Source of the DNA: Verrucomicrobiales bacterium
Lineage (GTDB): Bacteria > Verrucomicrobiota > Verrucomicrobiia > Verrucomicrobiales > DEV007
Assembly: GCA_029213005.1 (NCBI GenBank)
Contig: JARGPI010000004.1
Location: forward strand, 310,001-374,000
Length of the DNA stretch: 64,000 nucleotides
Direction: 5' to 3'
This document shows, piece after piece, positions 27,060 through 34,676 of the stretch (the first letter of the stretch is position 1; the number at the start of each line of letters is the position of its first letter). The notes beneath the pieces are model-generated. The model was given only the letters and a program-made list of their open reading frames with translations. It searched no databases and was not told the DNA's origin. Position numbers and translations under genes: made by a program.

Positions 27060-27414
27060 TCTTGTTCGCACGACTCCCCTCCACATCCCAGTCCAACCGG
27101 CACCGGACAGAGCCGATGCTTTCAAGCCTCAGCCAGCTGTGCCCGATTTCCCCATAAACGCCCGGGATTTGCCGGTTTTCACCTGCTAACACTTCCTATT
27201 CCAAAATAACCGTGCTTGAATGAGGCGGAAATTAGTTAAGCTTTCCTGATGGTCAACGGTATAAAAATATGCCGCTGTTTCGTTCGCCCTTTCTGTCTGT
27301 CCCTTGATTTTCTCTAAATGGTAACAAACTTAGCTATATTAAGAATTTATTATTAAGTGTAAAACTGCACGATATGACTGAGGTTATTCAAGCTATAGAC
27401 CAAGAGATTGAAAG
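27060..27414. other. Gap after transposase; AT-rich end with a possible toxin-tail ORF
   Basis: 355 bp. The first half has no recognisable gene. The second half is AT-rich. An open stretch reaching the TAA at 27428-27430 encodes a tail ending QAIDQEIERCCED (ATG at 27374), which overlaps the next lipoprotein gene by 16 bp. This resembles the end of a lost toxin tip coupled to its immunity gene, but the stretch is too short for proof. Confidence 0.4.
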
Positions 27415-27885
27415 ATGCTGCGAAGATTAACAATTATACTTGTAATTGCGGTTGTGTTTTTAAGTTCCTGTTCAGGAAAGCGTGAAAGCCAACTTCGGAC
27501 ACAAGCCGATGTGGTAAAGTTCAACAAACTCTTTGCCGACAATTTTCACCAAAGCGGCTATTTGGGAGGGATTGGAGGGGGACAGAGTTCAATATCTTCG
27601 TCAATCGTTTATGGTAGATATGCGGTAAAACTAATCTTTGATATTAAGAAACAAAAGGGCGTATACGCAAAACATTCTAAGGCCAGAGTATTGATATTGG
27701 AGTACACAAATCAATTAAATGATGGGACTCCAATGCCATTGGCTAGTGGTATTATTGGTCGACTAAATGAAAAACAATGGGCCTCAGTTAATTCTGTGGA
27801 TGATGTGTTTAAGTTAATTGATGTTGTCCCAAAAAATAATTCTCCATTTCCTGAACTTGCAACAAGACCACCTGAATCTTGGTGA
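27415..27885 (+). CDS. Small lipoprotein, possible orphan immunity protein
   Basis: 156 residues. The N-terminal helix ends in VFLSSC, a lipobox. The remainder (GYLGGIGGGQSSISSSIVYG ... ARVLILEYTNQLNDG) matches no family I know. Codon use is AT-rich like the RHS tip and its neighbour at 25461. It overlaps a short upstream ORF tail (27374-27430). Position within the RHS island suggests an immunity gene left from an earlier tip, but this is inference from context only. Confidence 0.5.
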   Translation: MLRRLTIILVIAVVFLSSCSGKRESQLRTQADVVKFNKLFADNFHQSGYLGGIGGGQSSISSSIVYGRYAVKLIFDIKKQKGVYAKHSKARVLILEYTNQLNDGTPMPLASGIIGRLNEKQWASVNSVDDVFKLIDVVPKNNSPFPELATRPPESW

Positions 27886-27984
27886 TTTACAGTAGTAAAT
27901 GAACGTACCGAATTAAAACCCAACAAGAAATTAAAAACAAGGGACAGACCTGAGACAGACCTTTTATTTTCATGGTGATCAGAC

Positions 27985-28079
27985 ATGAGGCAAGCGAGTC
28001 TACGGGGAGAAGGGCACCACTTTGTGCATTATATTTCGCGAATTGTACAACGGCAGTTTTTGATCAAAGACGCTGAAAA
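27985..28079 (+). pseudogene. Truncated second copy of the Y1 transposase gene 5' end
   Basis: The ATG at 27985 and the next 90 bp closely match 26025-26119, and the 50 bp upstream (GACAGACCTTTTATT, TTTTCATGG) also correspond. Here codon 24 is CAG where the longer copy has TAG. Similarity stops at GACGCTGAAAA, after which unrelated sequence follows. Confidence 0.85.
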
Positions 28080-28098
28080 TGTTCCTTGTTTTATGTTG

Positions 28099-28177
28099 GC
28101 GATCAAAGGCAATTGTATCCGTTACCGGAGTGATTGACTATTTTATGATTTTCCAGTGGTTTGTCCCCACCGCGGCC
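28099..28177 (+). pseudogene. Decayed partial copy of the DUF420 gene 3' end
   Basis: 28099-28112 matches 22812-22825, and 28113-28175 matches 22876-22941 with a few changes; the 50 bp between are deleted. The read-through peptide VSVTGVIDYFMIFQWFVPT parallels VSVTGVIVYFMIYQWFVPT of the intact protein. It marks the right edge of the island. Confidence 0.85.
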
Positions 28178-28261
28178 TTATCAAATTACCGATTTAAGGG
28201 TTGCGATAATGCTTTGATCCAGAGCAGATCGATTTTTTAGTCGATTGCTCCCTGTTCAGAC

Positions 28262-28490
28262 GTCGACGCAAAAAGTATTCCGGGCAACTCCCGAAGCCCT
28301 ACGGGCTTTTGTATTCCAGCCCGGTAGTTGCGAAGCTACCCCGGGATCATCCGGCAAACACAAACTTAACCCTGAAAAGGTTACGCAACCCGTTCGGGGT
28401 AGATTCTCTTTTTTCTTTCGTATTACCGGTGTAGCTGTCGCAACCCCGGCCTGGGTTGCTGAATCCCTTTGGGATACTTTTTGCGTCGAC
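28262..28490. repeat. 229-bp inverted-repeat element
   Basis: The ends GTCGACGCAAAAAGTATTCC (28262-28281) and GGGATACTTTTTGCGTCGAC (28471-28490) are inverted copies differing at one base. Inside are smaller palindromes, such as CCCGAAGCCCTACGGGC. Two GTAC half-motifs follow at 28495 and 28510. No protein is supported; the open frame across it is a by-product. MITE-like or REP-composite DNA. Confidence 0.75.
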
Positions 28491-28846
28491 CTCTGTACAG
28501 CCGAAAGTTGTACAGGATCTGTCACTGGCCAGTTTTATTCGTCATCTTTTTATGACGCGGTAATGCATGCGTTTCGCGAGCCACGGGGGGGGGCGAAACA
28601 CCTTAAATTACTGACGGAGAAAACGATACGAATCCTCTCTTCTGTCACTTTTCTTAAAAAAGACTATCACCGGGGCTGGCTTTCTGATTTAGTGGGACCG
28701 ATCCCCCTCTTCCCATTTTCCCCATCTGAGGTCTTTTAGCCCCCGGATAGAAGACAAAACTCCCCGGAAAGTAGCAGGCGTAAAGAGGAGGCGTGAGATC
28801 ACTCATGCTTGCTCGAATCAGTAATAACACGGAGGAAAGCACGGGA

Positions 28847-30865
28847 ATGAGCAGAAAAATATTCGGGGAACCGTTGGAAGAAAAAATAGGGATACGATCA
28901 GGATCGAGAGTGATCCCGGTCATCGTTTTACTGCTATCGTGTCTGTTTTTTATCGCAAGACACGAGCCGAGCCTGATAACTGACAGTGAGGCCAAAGAAC
29001 TTCACTACGAAGAAGAATTAGTAGCGGCGTTTCATCAGGCGGAACTAATTTTTAAAGAGACCGAAAGAGACGGATTGCTCAGTTGGATCCGCGACATATC
29101 GGGCAGCTTCTTCGCCGTAATTAACCCAGTGGCGAAACGGCTTGCTGGAGATATCCCGAACTTCTTTATGTTTCTTTTCCAAATCGCGGCGTGGGTTGCC
29201 TTATATGCTCTGATCCCGGGCTTGGCGGGAAACTTCTACCGCGGAAATTTTACGAAATACTTTTTCACCGCAGTCGTGATTCTACTCGGTATCGAGGTGG
29301 TCCATCTCCTGTTGCCGAATCATTTGACCTCAATCGCTCAGGGCACTAAAAACAAGCTGATCTTTTCCTTCGAGTTTTACCTAGGCTGGCTTGGTGTCTT
29401 CCTCGTGTGGTTCCTCGCATTCCATGTCTGGGTCTACAATTTTTTCAGAGGACTCAGTTCTTTCTTTATCAGAAAGGACATCAAAGATAGAACGCCAAAG
29501 AATATCGTGGTCTGCCTCGACGGGACCTGGAATCACCCCGGCCAAATGGACCACGGGAGGTTAGCTCATACCAATGTGTTCAAGCTGTTCAAACTACTCA
29601 AAGGAGAGGCATTAACGTCAAAGGTAGTGCGACGTCAGTACAATGCCAATCTGGTGAAGAGATACAAGAACGAGGCCCACGAGCAAGTCGGCTTGTACTA
29701 CAACGGGGTCGGGAATAAAATTGAAAGCTCTCAGGCCGGCCAAATGTTCGGCGGTATCTTCGGGATGGGCGCGGATGCGATCATGGAGCGCGCCTGGCTG
29801 GATATCGTAAAGGAGTATAACCCCGGTGACCGGATCTATATATTTGGATTCAGCAGAGGAGCGGCGCTGGCGCGGCTTGTCGCAGGTGCGGTGGGCAGGC
29901 GGGGCATTCCGCGATCAGCGGTAACCCTCCGTCTATTTGGGAGAATTCGCCCCATCATGGAATTATTCGGAAGGTATGATGATGTGCAAATCGACGTGTT
30001 AGGCTGCTGGGACACGGTGGGGGCTTTCGGCATCGCAAAGAACATTTTGGGGATTCCGTTTCAAAAGATCGATTTGCTCAAAGATCTCACCATAGGCGAT
30101 CATGTGAAACAGGCCTACCACCTGGTTTCTCTGGATGAAAACAGGGACGCCTTTGAACCTACCTTGATGGATCCGGATCCCATTGAGCCAAGTCGGATCA
30201 TTGAAGTATGGTTTAGCGGTAACCACTCCAATGTCGGCGGAGGTTACGCGACCGATGGTCTTTCTAACGGCTCTTTCTCATTTATGCTCGAGCACATCAG
30301 CAGCGGATATCGTCACGAAGGAAATAGAGACGAAACCGGGAAAATCAGGCCGATGGGTGATGAGTCGTGGGGCATTTATCTGAATGCTATAAAGTGTCGC
30401 AAATCTCTCCCCGGTGAAGGAGGAGTCAAAGCCACTGTTGGCGAAAAAGAATGGGAGGTTTTACCGGTTGAGGCAACTGAGGCTGAAGCCCACCAGCGGC
30501 TGTTCCCTGATCCTCGCGGGAAAATCCGAACCCAGGGTGGTCCCTATTTGTTCCTGCCAAGAAAAGTTCCCAGTGGTGGAGTGATCCACGACACCGTCTT
30601 TGAGCGGATGCAGGATGGCAAAGTCGCCTACGCCCCCGAAAGTGTACTCCAACTTTCACAGGAAATATCGAGAACGAAACGAGATCTCGCAGAGAAAATC
30701 GACGAGCTGCGGGAGATCCGGGCACTCAATTCTCAGGAAATAGGATTAATCGATGAATGGCTGGCTTCCGCATTAACCATCCGCAAGTGGAGCGCCATCA
30801 GTAGCGACGAAGGGCATACCATCGACTACGAGGGGAAATTGAAAAACCCGGTAACCGTTGGGTAG
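28847..30865 (+). CDS. Membrane-anchored DUF2235 (Tle1-like) alpha/beta hydrolase
   Basis: About 672 residues from the ATG at 28847, chosen for the GGAGGAAA ribosome-binding site 8 bp before it; ATG 28805 and GTG 28793 are alternatives with a more distant GAGGAGG. The first 210 residues hold four hydrophobic helices (IPVIVLLLSCLFFIA; FMFLFQIAAWVALYALI; FFTAVVILLGIEVVHLL; FYLGWLGVFLVWFLAFHVW). Then comes DUF2235: NIVVCLDGTWN, the nucleophile elbow IFGFSRGAALAR, CWDTVGAFG and WFSGNHSNVGGGY. The family includes type VI phospholipase effectors, but a four-helix anchor and lack of T6SS genes argue for a resident membrane lipase-like enzyme. A terminator follows. Next gene is unrelated. Confidence 0.8.
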   Translation: MSRKIFGEPLEEKIGIRSGSRVIPVIVLLLSCLFFIARHEPSLITDSEAKELHYEEELVAAFHQAELIFKETERDGLLSWIRDISGSFFAVINPVAKRLAGDIPNFFMFLFQIAAWVALYALIPGLAGNFYRGNFTKYFFTAVVILLGIEVVHLLLPNHLTSIAQGTKNKLIFSFEFYLGWLGVFLVWFLAFHVWVYNFFRGLSSFFIRKDIKDRTPKNIVVCLDGTWNHPGQMDHGRLAHTNVFKLFKLLKGEALTSKVVRRQYNANLVKRYKNEAHEQVGLYYNGVGNKIESSQAGQMFGGIFGMGADAIMERAWLDIVKEYNPGDRIYIFGFSRGAALARLVAGAVGRRGIPRSAVTLRLFGRIRPIMELFGRYDDVQIDVLGCWDTVGAFGIAKNILGIPFQKIDLLKDLTIGDHVKQAYHLVSLDENRDAFEPTLMDPDPIEPSRIIEVWFSGNHSNVGGGYATDGLSNGSFSFMLEHISSGYRHEGNRDETGKIRPMGDESWGIYLNAIKCRKSLPGEGGVKATVGEKEWEVLPVEATEAEAHQRLFPDPRGKIRTQGGPYLFLPRKVPSGGVIHDTVFERMQDGKVAYAPESVLQLSQEISRTKRDLAEKIDELREIRALNSQEIGLIDEWLASALTIRKWSAISSDEGHTIDYEGKLKNPVTVG

Positions 30866-30896
30866 CCTCGCCTCCGAAGCATTCTCCAGCTTTTCG

Positions 30897-30919
30897 CGGC
30901 TCTGAATCTGTCAGAGCCG
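30897..30919 (+). terminator. Hairpin after the DUF2235 gene
   Basis: Perfect 9-bp stem CGGCTCTGA / TCAGAGCCG with loop ATCTG, 32 bp after the stop and followed by TTTGGTT. The T-tract is short, so efficiency is uncertain. Confidence 0.6.
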
Positions 30920-30995
30920 TTTGGTTCGTAAGCTAAACCGACACGACTCAAAGGTTGATTTAACAGCACTTTTGGATAGTGTTCATTTATACGCA

Positions 30996-32282
30996 ATGGA
31001 TCTTGGAAGAAAACTGGAAATTCTGGCTGACGCCGCAAAATACGACGCCTCTTGCGCCAGCTCAGGTGCAAACCGACGCAATTCTCTGAGCGGCAAAGGA
31101 GTGGGATCAGCCGGAGGGACCGGGATCTGTCACTCCTATGCGCCCGATGGTCGGTGCATCTCGTTGTTAAAGATTTTGATGACGAATGCCTGTATCTACG
31201 ACTGTCATTATTGCATCAACCGACGCTCATCAAATGTGGAAAGAGCAAAAATGTCTCCGGAGGAAGTAATTTCACTGACCCTCGATTTTTATAAACGGAA
31301 TTACATCGAGGGCCTCTTTCTCAGTAGTGGAATCATTAGAGACGCAGATTACACCATGGCGATGGTGGTTCGCGTGGCGCGCGAGTTGAGAGAAATCCAC
31401 GATTTCCGGGGGTATATTCATTTAAAGACCATTCCAGAAGCCTCGCAGGAATTAATCGAAGAAGCGGGAAAATATGCCGACCGAATCAGTATCAATATCG
31501 AGCTGCCCGCGGAGGAAAGCCTGAGAATTCTAGCGCCGGAAAAAAATCTTCAGCGGACCCAACAGGCGATGGGCGGTATCAGGACCCGGATAGAGAATGA
31601 GAAAGCCGAGGCGCAGGATCGCCGGAAACGTAAAATAAAATCGACGAAGCAATTCGCCACTGGTCAAAGCACCCAGATGATTGTCGGTGCCGACGATTCA
31701 AATGATTCCACGATGTTGGAGAGATCCGATTTGTTATATCGGGGCTATCATCTTAAAAGAGTTTACTACTCAGCATTCAGCCCGATTCCTGCGTCATCTT
31801 CTATTCTTCCGTCAAAGGCGCCACCGTTGATTAGAGAGCACCGTTTGTATCAGGCCGACTGGTTGATGCGTTTTTATGAGTTCGACGTTGAGGAGTTGAC
31901 TCCTACCGAGGGCATTGACGCCGGTAATTTGGATCTCGATATCGATCCCAAACTTGCCTGGGCGTTACGAAACCGCGAAAAATTCCCCGTCGATATCCAT
32001 ACTGCGCCTAGAGAGCAGCTACTGCGCATCCCGGGACTCGGGGTGAGAAATACGGATCGAATTATTCAAGCCCGGCGGTGGTCCACCCTGCGGCTCAATG
32101 ATTTAGTAAAACTGCGGGTCAATCTCAAAAAGTGTTTACCTTTTATCATCACCCCCGATCACAATCCGATTAAACTGGGATTGGATTGCGAACGACTCAG
32201 ATCCCGCTTTGCACCGCCTCCTGAGCAATTGGAATTTGAGTTTATGGAGACCAAATCAAGTGCCATAACCGGAGAAGTCTAG
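30996..32282 (+). CDS. Putative DNA modification/repair radical SAM protein
   Basis: About 428 residues from the ATG at 30996, which gives the usual family start (MDLGRKLEILADAAKYD, then CASSG). CIYDCHYC is the CxxxCxxC [4Fe-4S] motif. A C-terminal helix-hairpin-helix-like segment (LLRIPGLGVRNTDRIIQARR, about residues 345-365) suggests DNA contact. This matches the radical SAM family that is repeatedly found beside a DUF4130/uracil-DNA-glycosylase partner (TIGR03916 type). The partner gene follows after 1 bp. The reaction is not established; a DNA repair or base-processing role is inferred from the pairing. Confidence 0.85.
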   Translation: MDLGRKLEILADAAKYDASCASSGANRRNSLSGKGVGSAGGTGICHSYAPDGRCISLLKILMTNACIYDCHYCINRRSSNVERAKMSPEEVISLTLDFYKRNYIEGLFLSSGIIRDADYTMAMVVRVARELREIHDFRGYIHLKTIPEASQELIEEAGKYADRISINIELPAEESLRILAPEKNLQRTQQAMGGIRTRIENEKAEAQDRRKRKIKSTKQFATGQSTQMIVGADDSNDSTMLERSDLLYRGYHLKRVYYSAFSPIPASSSILPSKAPPLIREHRLYQADWLMRFYEFDVEELTPTEGIDAGNLDLDIDPKLAWALRNREKFPVDIHTAPREQLLRIPGLGVRNTDRIIQARRWSTLRLNDLVKLRVNLKKCLPFIITPDHNPIKLGLDCERLRSRFAPPPEQLEFEFMETKSSAITGEV

Positions 32283-32283
32283 G

Positions 32284-33771
32284 ATGGAAACAATCAGCGT
32301 CAGAATCGAACCAAGCTTCGAATCCTGGCGAAAAGAGGCACGGCGACTATTGGAGAGGGCAATCAGGCCCGACCTGATTCTCTGGTCTGACGCGTCAACC
32401 GCTCAGGAGGATCTTTTTGGGCAAACCGCCGTCACCGAACTACCGGGCGAAATTCGTCCGGTAAAAATATCGAAAGCTTTTCTCGATCTCGCCCGAACCG
32501 TTTCGTGTCACTCGAACGAAGAGCGCTGGGGACTGATGTATCAAATTGCGTGGCGAATGGTCTGTAACGGCGAAACCAATTTGCTGAAAAAAGTGACAGA
32601 CAGTGACACCCGGAAGCTGATGGAAATGGCGAAGGCCATTCGCCGGGATTGTCATAAGATGAACGCTTTCGTCAGATTTCGCAAAGTGGGTGAAGATCCC
32701 CACACCGGTCGGGAACAATTCGTCGCCTGGTTCGAACCATCGCACCATATAATTGAGTACAACGCTTCGTTTTTCGTAAAGCGATTTACGGGAATGGACT
32801 GGTCGATTTTGAGTCCTGAGAAATGCATTCACTGGGATGGAGTCAACCTCCACACATCCGAAGGCGTCTCCAAAGAAGCCGCCCCGACCGAAGATTCCCT
32901 CGAAGAATTGTGGCGTGGTTACTACAAAAGTATCTTTAATCCTGCGCGATTGAAGCTGAAGGCAATGCAGGCTGAGATGCCAAAGAAATACTGGAAAAAT
33001 CTACCTGAGGCGGATTTGATTGAAGAGTTAACCCGCCAGTCTTCGACCCGCAGGGATGAAATGATCGAAGCGGAGTCGATCGCCCCCCGCCCTGCTCCCC
33101 GAAATGCCTATCTCAATTCGCTGCACGACCGTAACAAAACGGCCGTGGTCAATGAGTCCGCCCCGTTGCATGACAAATCGCTGGAGGAGCTGAATCAGTT
33201 GGCATCCTGCTGCCGGGCCTGTCCACTCTGGGCGAAAGCAACGCAAACCGTCTTCGGCACGGGGAATCCAAACGCCCGGATCATGATAATCGGAGAGCAG
33301 CCGGGAGACCGGGAAGACCTCGAAGGACGCCCTTTTGTTGGACCGGCCGGACGCCTCCTCAACGAAGCACTGGCCGAGGCGGGATTGGAGCGCGACGATC
33401 TCTACCTGACTAATGCGGTCAAACATTTCAAATGGAAGCCCAGTCCGACTGACAGGAAAAAGCGCCTCCACGACAAAGCGAACCGTGGGGAGATGGAAGC
33501 CTGTAAGCCGTGGCTAATTGCCGAAGTCATGAAAGTGCAACCTTCAATCATTGTCACCCTGGGTAATACTGCCGCTCAATCGGTAGTAAGAAAAGATTTT
33601 CGAGTTCTCAGTGAGCGCGGCAAAGTGGATACAGGAAACTCGATCGGTTTCTCCGGATCGATCATCGCGACGGTTCACCCGTCATTTCTCCTCCGAATTC
33701 GTGATCAAAAAGAGAAACAACTCGAGTTGGAAAAATTTACAGCGGACCTCGCTCTGGCACTCGAGTCGTAG
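32284..33771 (+). CDS. DUF4130 - UdgX family uracil-DNA-binding fusion protein
   Basis: 495 residues. The N-terminal half (about 1-260) is DUF4130 (TIGR03915 type), and the C-terminal half (about 300-490) is a family 4/UdgX-like uracil-DNA glycosylase: IIGEQPGDREDLEGRPFVGPAGRLL, TNAVKHFKW, KKRLHDK and TVHPSFLLR. KRLH stands where UdgX has KRRIH, whose His forms a covalent bond to the uracil site in Mycobacterium UdgX. A Cys cluster CCRACPLWAKA starts the second half, fitting an Fe-S cluster. GGAGAAG near 32270 serves as ribosome-binding site. Works with the adjacent radical SAM protein; the damage recognised is unknown. Confidence 0.87.
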   Translation: METISVRIEPSFESWRKEARRLLERAIRPDLILWSDASTAQEDLFGQTAVTELPGEIRPVKISKAFLDLARTVSCHSNEERWGLMYQIAWRMVCNGETNLLKKVTDSDTRKLMEMAKAIRRDCHKMNAFVRFRKVGEDPHTGREQFVAWFEPSHHIIEYNASFFVKRFTGMDWSILSPEKCIHWDGVNLHTSEGVSKEAAPTEDSLEELWRGYYKSIFNPARLKLKAMQAEMPKKYWKNLPEADLIEELTRQSSTRRDEMIEAESIAPRPAPRNAYLNSLHDRNKTAVVNESAPLHDKSLEELNQLASCCRACPLWAKATQTVFGTGNPNARIMIIGEQPGDREDLEGRPFVGPAGRLLNEALAEAGLERDDLYLTNAVKHFKWKPSPTDRKKRLHDKANRGEMEACKPWLIAEVMKVQPSIIVTLGNTAAQSVVRKDFRVLSERGKVDTGNSIGFSGSIIATVHPSFLLRIRDQKEKQLELEKFTADLALALES

Positions 33772-33948
33772 TCAACGGCGACTGCACTAGAGGAATTTTG
33801 CACGGATTGATTTGCGATTTGCACGAACCCAATCAGCCCCGATTTGCGGTCTCGACCCGTCAATCCCTCTACAGCGGAGGGAATCACATAAAGGGAAAGT
33901 TGGTCCGAAAAAGGCTCTGGTTAAGATGGGGCGTTTGATCCCGATCTA

Positions 33949-34575
33949 ATGCTGAGACTTTTTACTATTTTTGCTGCTACATTACTACTCACCTCTTGCC
34001 GACAAATCCCTGTCGACCAGGAAGTGAAATTAACCGTCAGTACGGCGACCACAGCAACTTATCCTCAGGATTCGCCAATCTCGCCGTCAGCTCCTTCTGC
34101 CCGCTTTGATTCCCGGGGATTTTCCAAGCTAAAGCAGAATAAACAAAAGACTTCCATCGTTGTCGATCTCCGAAGCCAGACAGCGATGGTCTTCGATGGA
34201 TCTTTTATTGTGATAAAGACGCCGGTTTCCACCGGAAAGCCGGGTTTTGAAACCCCGACCGGCACATTCAACATTCTTGAGCGGAAGGAAAACCACGCGT
34301 CTTCGCTCTATGGGAAACTGGTTCATGCCCGCACGGGGCGGGTCTTGAAACAGGGAGTCGATAGCCGCGACGAGACCTCTCTTGTCGATGATAACATCGA
34401 ATTTAAGGGCGCTGAAATGCCGTACTGGAATCGCCTTACCTGGACCGGCGTTGGGCTGCATGCCGGGGACGTCCCGGGATACCCGGCCTCACATGGCTGT
34501 ATCAGGGTGCCGGAACAGGTCATGGCAATGATTCACCAGGTGACGGACATCGGGACCACTGTCATCATTCAGTAA
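33949..34575 (+). CDS. L,D-transpeptidase (YkuD) lipoprotein
   Basis: 208 residues. TLLLTSC near residue 17 is a lipobox. The YkuD domain (about 65-208) reads SIVVDLRSQTAMVF, PVSTGKPGFETPTGTF and ends with the catalytic HAGDVPGYPASHGCIRVP, in which Cys is the nucleophile. The family makes 3-3 peptidoglycan cross-links or attaches lipoproteins to the wall. It stands alone: 177 bp upstream and about 100 bp downstream carry no gene. Confidence 0.9.
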   Translation: MLRLFTIFAATLLLTSCRQIPVDQEVKLTVSTATTATYPQDSPISPSAPSARFDSRGFSKLKQNKQKTSIVVDLRSQTAMVFDGSFIVIKTPVSTGKPGFETPTGTFNILERKENHASSLYGKLVHARTGRVLKQGVDSRDETSLVDDNIEFKGAEMPYWNRLTWTGVGLHAGDVPGYPASHGCIRVPEQVMAMIHQVTDIGTTVIIQ

Positions 34576-34676
34576 TCAGCCCCCACTTCGGTTAAGCGTT
34601 CCCCGTCAGTGGCTTCTATGCGGCGCACGCGCATCCGTAGTTGGGTCCTGCGGCAAAGATAATCTAATTTTGGATT

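Noticed and set aside
28245..28739. Open frame of 164 codons across the palindromic element
   Set aside because: It reads through inverted repeats and shows no domain or ribosome-binding site; the opposite strand is equally open.
28847..30865. DUF2235 protein as a type VI effector
   Set aside because: Four membrane helices at the N-terminus and no VgrG, Hcp, PAAR or adaptor genes in the window.
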